The translations under genes and the position numbers were made by a program. Positions 1-6,495 of a DNA stretch of 6,938 bases are shown here, piece after piece. Under the pieces are notes generated by a model. That model was not told the origin of the DNA. It did not search any database and saw nothing but the letters and a program-made list of their open reading frames with translations. The stretch's first letter is position 1, and the number at the start of each line of letters is the position of its first letter. Source of the DNA: DALYDD01 sp046049705 (GTDB taxonomy: Bacteria; Patescibacteriota; Minisyncoccia; Phycocordibacterales; CAIZLB01); NCBI GenBank assembly GCA_046049705.1, contig JBJOQZ010000009.1, positions 1-6,938 of the forward strand, read 5' to 3'.

Positions 1-179
1 TTGACAAGTCTAAGTAATTCACCAAACTGGTCTCCGCCGATTGTACCCCATATAGTAGCTGCGGGCGCCTTTGCATTATTGACCCCGCCAAATCCAGCAA
101 ACACCACCACTCCCACTATCCCCATGAGAATAAAGACAGTGACGACGACGAGTTGGAATGTACTTGGTGTAGATTTCAT
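1..179 (-). CDS. N-terminus of membrane-anchored/exported protein, possible extracellular solute-binding protein (partial, runs off left edge)
   Basis: The minus strand is open from an ATG at 179-177 to the window edge, giving 59 visible residues and no stop. The protein begins with a short polar stretch (MKSTPSTFQ). A strong hydrophobic segment follows at about residues 9-30, ending in Val/Ala/Gly-rich sequence, and reads as an uncleaved signal anchor or signal peptide. After a short linker comes 'ATIWGT' and then 'DQFGELL'. In my recollection this layout (N-terminal anchor, then a Thr-Ile-Trp-Gly-Thr strand opening a periplasmic-binding-protein-like fold) is typical of Parcubacteria extracellular solute-binding proteins, but the diagnostic body of the protein lies outside the window. 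It starts only 11 bp after the methyltransferase stop on the same strand, so the two are probably co-transcribed. No Shine-Dalgarno sequence is visible. The coding call is fairly sure; the function is a guess. Confidence 0.6.
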   Translation of the reverse strand, partial: MKSTPSTFQLVVVTVFILMGIVGVVVFAGFGGVNNAKAPAATIWGTIGGDQFGELLRLV

Positions 180-190
180 GTGTAATGTAT

Positions 191-733
191 TTATATTGTA
201 TCTCGATGTGGTTTAAAAATAAACCCATAATGGTGTGATCCGGCATCGAGCCTAGACACAAATTCAAATCCACTTGTCTCAAATACTTTTCTCACCTCTT
301 CAGAAGAGACAATATGATCTTCATGTGGCCCGATTTGGTTGAAAGATTCAACCCAATCAATTACTGCTATGAGTCCACTTGGCTTAATTACTCTCCTTGC
401 TTCTTCAGCAATCATAAACATATCGTCGACTTGAAATAAGACATTTGAAATAACAATGCGATCCATAGAACCTGCAAGTAATCCAGAACCAGATGGATTT
501 TCCAAATTTCCTTGAATAACTTCTACATTATTACACCCACGATGTATTGCTTCATTTTTAAGTTTAGCAAGATGATCACCTTGAATATCTATAGCATAGA
601 CCTTGCCATATGGACCAACTTTATGTGCCAAAGCAAGAGAATAAAAACCAACACTGGATCCGAAATCTGCAACATGCATACCTTCGTATACACGTAATTG
701 TTCAATATTTGAATACGGATCAGAAAATTTCAT
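191..733 (-). CDS. Class I SAM-dependent methyltransferase (180 aa, substrate unknown)
   Basis: A compact Rossmann-fold methyltransferase predicted to transfer a methyl group from S-adenosylmethionine in the cytoplasm. Motif I is VADFGSSVGFYS at residues 21-32, with the expected Asp23, Gly25 and Gly29 of the D-x-G-x-x-x-G loop. The acidic residue ending strand 2 is Asp49 in 'VYAIDI'. A motif III-like region lies near 'IQGNLENP', a motif IV-like strand is 'DRIVISNVLF' at 91-100, and 'RRVIKPSGLIAVIDW' at 113-127 is the usual strand 5 pattern of UbiE/arsenite-methyltransferase-like enzymes. The C-terminus 'HHYGFIFKP' completes the sheet. At 180 aa it is an almost bare catalytic domain with no substrate-recognition insert, so small molecule, lipid and protein remain possible substrates. 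ATG at 733 is preferred over a TTG two codons upstream (739). It lies 49 bp downstream of the ABC transporter gene on the same strand, with a possible promoter in the gap. Confidence 0.88.
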   Translation of the reverse strand: MKFSDPYSNIEQLRVYEGMHVADFGSSVGFYSLALAHKVGPYGKVYAIDIQGDHLAKLKNEAIHRGCNNVEVIQGNLENPSGSGLLAGSMDRIVISNVLFQVDDMFMIAEEARRVIKPSGLIAVIDWVESFNQIGPHEDHIVSSEEVRKVFETSGFEFVSRLDAGSHHYGFIFKPHRDTI

Positions 734-770
734 GTACAAGTATCAATCTGAGACAGATTTTATACACCTG

Positions 771-800
771 ATTATATCACACCTACTGATTATCTGAGAA
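771..800 (-). promoter_or_regulatory. Candidate sigma-70-type promoter for the methyltransferase gene
   Basis: The minus strand carries an exact TATAAT at 776-771, with TTCTCA (four of six matches to TTGACA) at 800-795 and an 18 bp spacer. The predicted start of transcription near 764 would give a leader of about 30 nt before the ATG at 733. The -35 element lies inside the last codons of the ABC transporter gene. The -35 match is weak, and AT-rich intergenic DNA yields TATAAT by chance, so this is tentative. Confidence 0.35.
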
Positions 801-2651
801 AGAATCTTTTTGTTTTGTGAATAACGTCCGATAAATACCGTGCGGAATCTGCATAAGTTCTTCATGAGATGCAAATTCTTTAATCTCACCATGCTCAATC
901 ACCATAATTCGATCAGCATTTTTAACTGTATTGAATCGATGTGAAATCAAAATGACAGTTTTATCTTTTGGCAATTGTTCGAGTTCATGGAAAATTTCCA
1001 TTTCGGCAACTGCATCAATTGAAGCCGTTGGCTCATCGAGAATCCAGATATCAGGATTTCTATAAAAAAGTCGTGCCAGAGCAAGCTTTTGCCATTGACC
1101 AATAGACGGCTCTACCCCGCCATCAAACTCTTTTCCAAGTTGGGTATCGTATCCATGCGGCCACTCCATAATAAACTCATGTGCTTGAGCTTTTTTTGCA
1201 GCATCGATGACTTTATCTTTGGTAAATGGATATGTTGTATTACCCATCCCGATAGCCTCCTGAACACTGAACTTAAATCGATCGTATTCTTGAGAAAGAT
1301 ATCCTATCTTCTTATAGTATGTATCGATATCGATATCTCTCAGATTATGCCCTCCAATAAGAATATTTCCTGCTGTTGGGTCATAAAATCGCATCAATAA
1401 TTTTGTAAGAGTGGTCTTTCCAGCACCATTTACTCCCACCATCGCAATCTTCTCTCCAGGCTTAATTGTGAAAGTGATATTGTTAAACACCTTCTTCTCA
1501 GTTATTTCTTTTGTTTGTTCAGCTGATACCGAACTAGATTGAGGATATGTAAATGATACCTGTTCAAACTCAATACCTGGTGTACCTGGTGTCAAGAGAA
1601 TTGTACCGTTTTTAAGAATATTTGGAGTATTGAGAAATGCATGCACATCGTCGACAAAGAGATTGTCAGTTGACATAGTGCTTACTCCTCGCAAAAATTG
1701 GCTCAAATTGTTTTGCAACCGGTTCATGCTTGAAATAATAAATACAAAGGTACCAATTACCAGTGTCCCGACAATAACATCATTCATGATATATAAAATC
1801 ACTCCGCCCATCACTATTGCGAGTATGAGTGTGGAGATAGATTTAAACTTTGTTTTTGTATGGATATTTGAGATTTGATCAATTGTAAATGCATCTGCCA
1901 TAGACTTCAAAGCACCAATCAAATACCGCGCAGTCTGAGACACTTTCATCTCAATCAATGAAGATACAGCGCTAAAATGTCCTCCAATTTCATAGTATCT
2001 TCTTTTAATTGATGCTTTAGCATCCCAAATCCCCCATGTACGTTTTCCATACCTAGACTCTACCCACATATCAGGGAGCAAAGCGATAAAGAGGACAAGC
2101 GCAATCCACCATGCATAAGAAGCAATAATTGCAATCGCAAGTATCAACTGTACCCCATACCCAAATACATCGAAGAACCAATCAATAAAATTTGTAAACT
2201 TATACGAGTTCTCCCTTACTTTTGTCATGAGGTTATTGAAATCAGGCCCTTCATATGTCTGTACATCCACACGTGCTTTAACATTTATAAACTTGACTTC
2301 AAGCCATTCATGAAATTTTAAGAAAAATGTATGCCACAATTGATCTTTAACTAATTGAATCAAATCCTGTACTACAGGAAGCGAAACATACATAATAATT
2401 ACTACCAAAAGAGCAGGGTCAGTTATCCCCGAAAAAGTTCCTTCTGTAACTTTATTTATAAATACAGCTGAATACCATGTCACCGCAAAAGGTAATGCAT
2501 TTGCACAAATACTTAAAAATAAGTATAGGGGCAAAAACACCTTATCAAATTCACGCACAATCTTTAGTGAACGAAATAAGTTTTGTATTACAGAATGTTT
2601 GGCGACTGGTTTGGCTGTATCTTGTTTTATTTTTGTTTTATTGTTTGACAT
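783..2651 (-). CDS. ABC transporter, fused transmembrane and ATP-binding domains (exporter half-transporter)
   Basis: A 622-aa type IV ABC exporter half that must dimerise in the inner membrane to form a working pump. An N-terminal cytoplasmic region of about 35 residues precedes roughly six membrane spans near residues 38-65, 79-98, 160-178, 181-194, 272-288 and 293-308. The ATPase domain starts near 358. Walker A is GVNGAGKTT (406-414, Lys412), the Q-loop Gln is 454 in 'YLSQE', the signature is PSIGQ (515-519) in place of the canonical LSGGQ, Walker B is IWILDE (535-540) with catalytic Glu540, and the switch His is 571 in 'LISHR'. All catalytic residues are present, so it should hydrolyse ATP. 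A Ser/Glu/Lys-rich insert of about 14 residues (371-385) separates the first strand of the ATPase from the rest. The substrate (lipid, peptide or drug) cannot be read from the sequence, and no second half-transporter is adjacent, which favours a homodimer or a partner elsewhere. ATG at 2651 starts the protein 83 bp after the gyrA stop. Confidence 0.95.
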   Translation of the reverse strand: MSNNKTKIKQDTAKPVAKHSVIQNLFRSLKIVREFDKVFLPLYLFLSICANALPFAVTWYSAVFINKVTEGTFSGITDPALLVVIIMYVSLPVVQDLIQLVKDQLWHTFFLKFHEWLEVKFINVKARVDVQTYEGPDFNNLMTKVRENSYKFTNFIDWFFDVFGYGVQLILAIAIIASYAWWIALVLFIALLPDMWVESRYGKRTWGIWDAKASIKRRYYEIGGHFSAVSSLIEMKVSQTARYLIGALKSMADAFTIDQISNIHTKTKFKSISTLILAIVMGGVILYIMNDVIVGTLVIGTFVFIISSMNRLQNNLSQFLRGVSTMSTDNLFVDDVHAFLNTPNILKNGTILLTPGTPGIEFEQVSFTYPQSSSVSAEQTKEITEKKVFNNITFTIKPGEKIAMVGVNGAGKTTLTKLLMRFYDPTAGNILIGGHNLRDIDIDTYYKKIGYLSQEYDRFKFSVQEAIGMGNTTYPFTKDKVIDAAKKAQAHEFIMEWPHGYDTQLGKEFDGGVEPSIGQWQKLALARLFYRNPDIWILDEPTASIDAVAEMEIFHELEQLPKDKTVILISHRFNTVKNADRIMVIEHGEIKEFASHEELMQIPHGIYRTLFTKQKDSFSDNQ

Positions 2652-2679
2652 TATGTTTATGTAGTACTTTGCACCATTG

Positions 2680-2685
2680 ATTATA
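2680..2685 (-). promoter_or_regulatory. Candidate -10 box for the ABC transporter gene
   Basis: An exact TATAAT on the minus strand lies 28 bp before the ATG at 2651, in the 83 bp gap after gyrA. The predicted transcription start is near 2673 with a leader of about 22 nt. No good -35 hexamer is found at 16-18 bp; a TTGAAC at 2697-2692 is much too close. It would let the exporter be transcribed separately from gyrA. Confidence 0.3.
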
Positions 2686-2734
2686 CAATGCGTTCAAAAA
2701 GCATATCTGAAACCAGGTTCAAAACTGGAAGAAA

Positions 2735-5242
2735 TTATAGACAGATGAGCGAAGCAATCATATCTCCTTCTCGCAATTTCATTACACGTACACCTTGTGT
2801 GTCTCGCCCGAGTGTCGGGATTTCACTTACACCACATCGGATTACTTGGCTTTTCTTTGAGATAGCTACAACCTCTTCAGTTTCTTCAGTCACGATTTTT
2901 GCTGAAATAAGATCACCTGTCTTATCTGTGACTTTAACAGTTTTGATTCCTGATCCACCTCGTCCTTGAATCTTATATTCTGTGATTTCAGTTTTCTTTC
3001 CATATCCATTTGCAGATACAATCAATACTTGTGCACTCTTGACAGACCCCTTGACAGTGTCCGCTCCGACAACATTGACATCTTTGTCAAGTTTCATGAC
3101 GCGTACACCTCCTGCTGCTCGCCCCATCTCACGAACATCTGCCCCATCAAAACGAATTGATTGACCGTCAGAAGAAACCACCATAACACTATCTCCTTTT
3201 TCAACAAATGAAGCCGAAACAAGTTCATCTTTACCATCGAGTCGAATAGCAATGATTCCACTTCGGCGTACATCGTGGAAGCTTTCTGCGGCAACTTTTT
3301 TACCAGTACCTTGTTTTGTAACCAAGAACAGTGAGAGCGGACTTTCACCTCCAGCACGTGCCTTCTTGATCTCTTTTGGCATAGGGAGAATAGAAGTCAC
3401 TTTTTCATCAGGAGAAAGAGCGAGGAAGTTCATAATAGATTTTCCACGAGTGGCTCGTTTTCCTTCAGGAATTTCATACATTTTGATTTGATATGCCTTA
3501 CCTTTATCTGTAAAGAATAAGATATCACTATGCGTAGATGCAGTGACAAAATGAGTAATAAAATCTTCTTCTTTTGTATCAATATCAACAACACCTACTC
3601 CACCTCGCTTTTGTTTGCGATATTCGTCTGGATCAGTTCGTTTGATATATCCGCCAGATGTAAGCACGAGCACAGATTCTTCATCTGGTACTATATCTTC
3701 TATTGAGAAGTTTTTAGCTGCATGCTTGATGATACGAGTTCGTCTTGCATCTGCATATTTAGCTTTAATATCTGCAAGTTCAGTCTTGATGATAGAGAGT
3801 ACTCGCTTTGGATTCTTAAGAATATCTTCACATTCTTTAATGAATGCCTGTACGGCTTTGAGTTCATCTTCAATTTTCTTTCGTTCGAGGCCAGCAAGCT
3901 TTTGCAACTTCATTTCCAAAATAGCTGAAGCTTGACGATCAGAGAACTTAAACTCTTTCATCAAGTTTGCATGTGCAGTAGGTGTATCTTTTGAAGCCTT
4001 GATGGTCTTGATAATCGCATCGATATGATCAAGTGCCTTTTTGAGACCAAGTAAGATATGTTCTCGGTCTTTTGCTTTCGCAAGATCAAATTCAGTTCGA
4101 CGACGAACCACTTCTTTTCGGTGCTTAATAAACTCTTCGATAACAGTCTTGACCGATACGGTCATAGGAACACCATCGACGAGTGCAACCATATTGTAGT
4201 TAAATGCACTTTCAAGCTGTGTATGCTTATAGAGATAATTCAGAATATTTTGAGGATATGCACCGCTCTTCAATTCAACAACAATCCGAATATCTCTCGT
4301 AGACTCATCTCGCAAATCTTTGATACCTTCAAGCTTTTTCTCACGCACCAAATCAGCAATTGTTTCAATAAGCGAGCTTTTATTTACTCGATATGGAATA
4401 GAGGTAATAATAATCTTTGACTGTCCTGCTTTTTCTTCGACAATCTCTGCTTCACCTCGTACTACCACACCTCCACGTCCATGTGTATATGCATGAGCAA
4501 TATCACTAGCACCATATGCGATACCACCAGTTGGAAAGTCTGGACCCTTAATAAATTCAAGAAGGTCAGAGGTAGTTGCATCTTCATTGTCGATAAGATG
4601 TGTAGTTGCATCGACAATTTCACCAAGGTTATGCGGCGGGATATTTGTCGCCATACCTACGGCAATACCGAGAATACCGTTGAGAAGAAGGTTTGGTACT
4701 GCAGTCGGAAGAACTGATGGTTCTTTTCTTGTCCCATCGTAGTTTGGACGCATGTTTACCGTCTGCTTTTCGATATCTCGAAGAAGCTCACTTGCCACAC
4801 GCGACATCTTACACTCTGTGTAACGCATCGCGGCTGCAGGGTCACCATCGATGTTACCGAAGTTACCTTGTCCAAAAACAAGTGGGTATCTAGTAGAGAA
4901 ATCTTGCGCCAAGTTTACGAGGGTTTGATAAATCGCTGCATCGCCGTGAGGGTGAAAATTACCCATTACATCTCCGACCACTTTTGCGGATTTTACAAAT
5001 TTTGCCGAAGCAGTCAGGCGTGACATATGCATGGCATATAAAATACGTCGGTGCACAGGCTTCAATCCATCGCGAACATCTGGAAGTGCACGGTCAGTGA
5101 TCACTGACATGGCATAGTCGATATACGACTCACGCATCTCGGTTACCAAACTCCGAGCTACCACTTTATTTATCTCAGAAGATGAATCTTCAGCTGCGAT
5201 GATTTCTGGTGAGTCGTTTTGATTATCTTTCTTTTTTGCCAT
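2735..5242 (-). CDS. gyrA: DNA gyrase subunit A
   Basis: The 835-aa cleavage and rejoining subunit of the type IIA topoisomerase that, with GyrB, introduces negative supercoils using ATP. The winged-helix breakage region is clear: 'RALPDVRDGLKPVHRRILYAM' spans 51-71, 'GNFHPHGDAAIYQ' spans 94-106, and 'AAAMRYTE' carries the catalytic Tyr141 (E. coli Tyr122). A tower and coiled-coil region follows to about 505. The C-terminal beta-pinwheel begins near 515 with a GyrA-box-like QKRGGVG at 544-550, and recurrent blade motifs include 'GGVRVMKL' near 711 and 'GVRVMKL' near 817. The full pinwheel plus GyrA box argues for GyrA over ParC. The quinolone-determining positions equivalent to E. coli Ser83 and Asp87 are Ala102 and Gln106. 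The protein ends soon after the last blade, without the long acidic tail of E. coli GyrA. The start at ATG 5242 gives a Lys/Asp-rich N-terminal extension of about 20 residues. It lies 108 bp downstream of the small membrane protein gene. Confidence 0.98.
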   Translation of the reverse strand: MAKKKDNQNDSPEIIAAEDSSSEINKVVARSLVTEMRESYIDYAMSVITDRALPDVRDGLKPVHRRILYAMHMSRLTASAKFVKSAKVVGDVMGNFHPHGDAAIYQTLVNLAQDFSTRYPLVFGQGNFGNIDGDPAAAMRYTECKMSRVASELLRDIEKQTVNMRPNYDGTRKEPSVLPTAVPNLLLNGILGIAVGMATNIPPHNLGEIVDATTHLIDNEDATTSDLLEFIKGPDFPTGGIAYGASDIAHAYTHGRGGVVVRGEAEIVEEKAGQSKIIITSIPYRVNKSSLIETIADLVREKKLEGIKDLRDESTRDIRIVVELKSGAYPQNILNYLYKHTQLESAFNYNMVALVDGVPMTVSVKTVIEEFIKHRKEVVRRRTEFDLAKAKDREHILLGLKKALDHIDAIIKTIKASKDTPTAHANLMKEFKFSDRQASAILEMKLQKLAGLERKKIEDELKAVQAFIKECEDILKNPKRVLSIIKTELADIKAKYADARRTRIIKHAAKNFSIEDIVPDEESVLVLTSGGYIKRTDPDEYRKQKRGGVGVVDIDTKEEDFITHFVTASTHSDILFFTDKGKAYQIKMYEIPEGKRATRGKSIMNFLALSPDEKVTSILPMPKEIKKARAGGESPLSLFLVTKQGTGKKVAAESFHDVRRSGIIAIRLDGKDELVSASFVEKGDSVMVVSSDGQSIRFDGADVREMGRAAGGVRVMKLDKDVNVVGADTVKGSVKSAQVLIVSANGYGKKTEITEYKIQGRGGSGIKTVKVTDKTGDLISAKIVTEETEEVVAISKKSQVIRCGVSEIPTLGRDTQGVRVMKLREGDMIASLICL

Positions 5243-5307
5243 GAGATTCAGTAAATGAAATGAATAATGTGATAAATAATACGGGTAAACTTACAATGAT
5301 GTGGATT

Positions 5308-5336
5308 ATTGTACCAAAATCACTTGGTGATTACCA
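5308..5336 (-). promoter_or_regulatory. Weak candidate promoter for gyrA
   Basis: On the minus strand TACAAT (five of six) lies at 5313-5308, with TGGTAA (three of six matches to TTGACA) 17 bp upstream at 5336-5331. The start would be near 5301, giving a leader of about 58 nt. An alternative -10, TATTAT at 5281-5276, has no clear -35. The 108 bp gap before gyrA is long for this region, which supports a promoter there, but the motif matches are poor. Confidence 0.22.
5318..5332. repeat. Perfect 6-3-6 inverted repeat in the gyrA leader gap
   Basis: AATCAC (5318-5323) and GTGATT (5327-5332) are exact reverse complements around a 3-base loop. The repeat sits 18 bp after the stop of the small membrane protein gene and overlaps the spacer of the weak gyrA promoter candidate. 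On the minus strand it is followed by only a short run of T, so it is a poor terminator; it could be a protein-binding site or a weak attenuator. An overlapping alternative fold pairs ACCAA with TTGGT (5314-5329). Confidence 0.35.
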
Positions 5337-5350
5337 CCCTCTCAGTCTGT

Positions 5351-5617
5351 TTAAAACCCTTTTTCAGCACTGGAGACATTTGCAGTTGCCCGTTCTTTGA
5401 TTTGCTTTAAGGAATCCTTGATTTCAGTCATGATATTTTGCTGGACAGAAATAGGAGTCTTTGTACTTGTAAGATGACTTCTTCTATTGATATCCCATAC
5501 AATGCTTAGAAAAGCGATACAGGCGATTACTGCCGTGATTGCAATACTTACAATAAGAGTAAAACGTCGTTTTTCTTCCGGTGATTTTTGTCTTATTTTT
5601 TCGATCATTTTTTTCAT
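5351..5617 (-). CDS. Small single-pass membrane protein of unknown function (88 aa)
   Basis: I do not recognise a named family. With the ATG at 5617 the protein has 88 residues: a basic, Lys/Arg-rich cytoplasmic-looking N-terminus ('IRQKSPEEKRR', about residues 8-18), one hydrophobic segment at about 20-40 that ends in a Trp, then a polar tail of about 45 residues rich in Ser, Thr, Lys and Gln. The tail contains a short amphipathic stretch, 'IMTEIKDSLKQIKERA', that could be helical. The positive-inside rule predicts the tail outside the membrane. A TTG three codons upstream (5626) has an AAGG five bases before it and would add three residues (91 aa), so the start is uncertain. It begins 30 bp after the metallo-beta-lactamase-fold gene (21 bp with the TTG start) and precedes gyrA. 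The close spacing to the former suggests co-transcription, but a shared function is not shown. Confidence 0.7.
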   Translation of the reverse strand: MKKMIEKIRQKSPEEKRRFTLIVSIAITAVIACIAFLSIVWDINRRSHLTSTKTPISVQQNIMTEIKDSLKQIKERATANVSSAEKGF

Positions 5618-5647
5618 CGGTTTCAAATATGCCTTATGTAGTGCTCA

Positions 5648-6289
5648 TTAGCTTTGTGGCTCAAGAACAATGACTGCACCTTCTTTTCCTTCTAAGTCTT
5701 TCTTTTTGATAGTCAATTTATCTACAGTTTCTGCTTCCCCGCCAACTTCTTTAATAAATGCTTTTACTTTTTCATCTTTTGTTGATGAAAAATGCATTGG
5801 GATAATTACTTTTGGATCCAAGTTCATAGCAACCTTATATGCATCTTTTGGAGAAAATACCCCATCGTCGCCAACTGGCACAAAGAGGATATCCACAGTA
5901 TCCACCACATCTGATAATTGTGCTGGTAGTTCTTGATTTTGGGCACCTAAGAAAAGCATGGAGATACCATCGACAGTAAATGAATAGATAGTATTTATCA
6001 AATTTTCATCTTTATTGTCGAGATCATATCGAGATGCTCCGGCAACACCTTTGATAAAAATACCATTTGTCTCATATTCTCCAGGACCAGAAATAATAAA
6101 TGGGCTCTTATCTCCATATACGAGCTCGCTACCACCTGCCATATCTTCATGTGCAATAGTTTCAAGCACTACATTTGCACCAAACTTACTCGATTTAAAT
6201 CGAGACTCTTTTGCTGGAGGGTTAATTGCAATGGTTAAATCTCCTAATTGAACTTTAAAAAACTCATGTCCGAGGTATGTGATAATCAT
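5648..6289 (-). CDS. Metallo-beta-lactamase-fold protein with degenerate metal site (UlaG-like)
   Basis: A 213-aa cytoplasmic protein with the metallo-beta-lactamase fold pattern. It opens with 'MIITYLGHEFFKVQ', resembling the first strands of UlaG-like hydrolases, then 'LTIAINPPAKESR' (18-30), 'FIISGPGEYETNGI' (64-77), 'SMLFLGAQNQEL' (110-121), 'VDILFVPVG' (132-140) and 'VIIPMHF' (161-167). Active relatives carry a metal-binding H-x-H-x-D-H after the second strand block. Here the aligned region at 45-50 is Ile-Ala-His-Glu-Asp-Met, keeping one His (47) and the Asp (49) but replacing the first and last His. The usual His/Asp after 'LG' is also absent near 115, while the late His166 remains. 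Hydrolase activity is therefore doubtful, and the protein may be structural or regulatory, or may bind metal differently. ATG at 6289 is preferred: the frame can be extended to 6376, but the extra 29 residues are not protein-like for this family. Confidence 0.85.
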   Translation of the reverse strand: MIITYLGHEFFKVQLGDLTIAINPPAKESRFKSSKFGANVVLETIAHEDMAGGSELVYGDKSPFIISGPGEYETNGIFIKGVAGASRYDLDNKDENLINTIYSFTVDGISMLFLGAQNQELPAQLSDVVDTVDILFVPVGDDGVFSPKDAYKVAMNLDPKVIIPMHFSSTKDEKVKAFIKEVGGEAETVDKLTIKKKDLEGKEGAVIVLEPQS

Positions 6290-6291
6290 GC

Positions 6292-6495
6292 TTAGTATTT
6301 TACGATATTTTTTGCAAAAGGCATAAATTGACGTTGTATAAAACAAGTGGTATCGTTTCTTTTCAGAAGAATACAAGACCTCTTTTCAGTATCTGACTGT
6401 TTACGAATCAGCTTGTATTGTTCTTCTTTGAAACCGTTCCTCGACCAAAAATCAACCGTGGCCTTGCCACATATGACCAATGAAAGATTTGTATT
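6292..6495 (-). pseudogene. Possible C-terminal remnant of a GNAT-type acetyltransferase
   Basis: On the minus strand a 67-codon stretch is open between a TAA at 6498-6496 and a TAA at 6294-6292, two bases before the start of the metallo-beta-lactamase-fold gene. It has no ATG near its beginning; the first usable start would be a TTG at 6480. The translation is charged and reads like real protein: 'ATVDFWSRNGFKEEQYKL' resembles the A-x-x-F-W-x-x-x-G-F block at the C-terminal end of GNAT acetyltransferases, followed by a Lys/Arg-rich strand and a tail. The acetyl-CoA-binding motif A (R/Q-x-x-G-x-G/A) that should precede it is absent. If real, this is a 5'-truncated gene whose upstream half was replaced by the divergent GC-rich gene. 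It could also be a chance open frame of ordinary length; the similarity is judged by eye only. Confidence 0.25.
6458..6470. repeat. 5-bp inverted repeat just upstream of the divergent membrane gene
   Basis: GTGGC (6458-6462) and GCCAC (6466-6470) are perfect complements around a CTT loop. The repeat ends 9 bases before the ATG at 6480, where a ribosome binding site would be expected. As RNA it would form a short GC-rich hairpin that could affect initiation, or as DNA it could be an operator half. It is short enough to be chance. Confidence 0.25.

Noticed and set aside
1..216. Plus-strand open frame opposite the left-edge gene
   Set aside because: Its translation is rich in Pro and Thr, whereas the opposite minus-strand frame gives a clean N-terminus with a hydrophobic anchor; it is a shadow.
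1321..1338. Tandem ATCGAT/GATATC palindromes inside the ABC transporter gene
   Set aside because: They encode an in-frame Asp/Ile-rich stretch (near residues 439-444) and look like codon-level repetition, not a regulatory element.
2713..2728. Possible terminator after gyrA (CCAG ... CTGG)
   Set aside because: The stem is only four base pairs with an eight-base loop, and no T-run follows directly; too weak to call.
6312..6342. Plus-strand TTGCAA ... TATAAA as promoter of the gene at 6480
   Set aside because: The spacer is 19 bp and the -10 would be about 140 bp from the start codon, inside the GNAT-like stretch; AT-rich chance match is likely.
6290..6376. N-terminal extension of the metallo-beta-lactamase-fold protein to 6376
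   Set aside because: The added 29 residues are Tyr/Lys-rich, with no resemblance to the family start. 'MIITYLGHEFF' is the natural first strand, so ATG 6289 was used.
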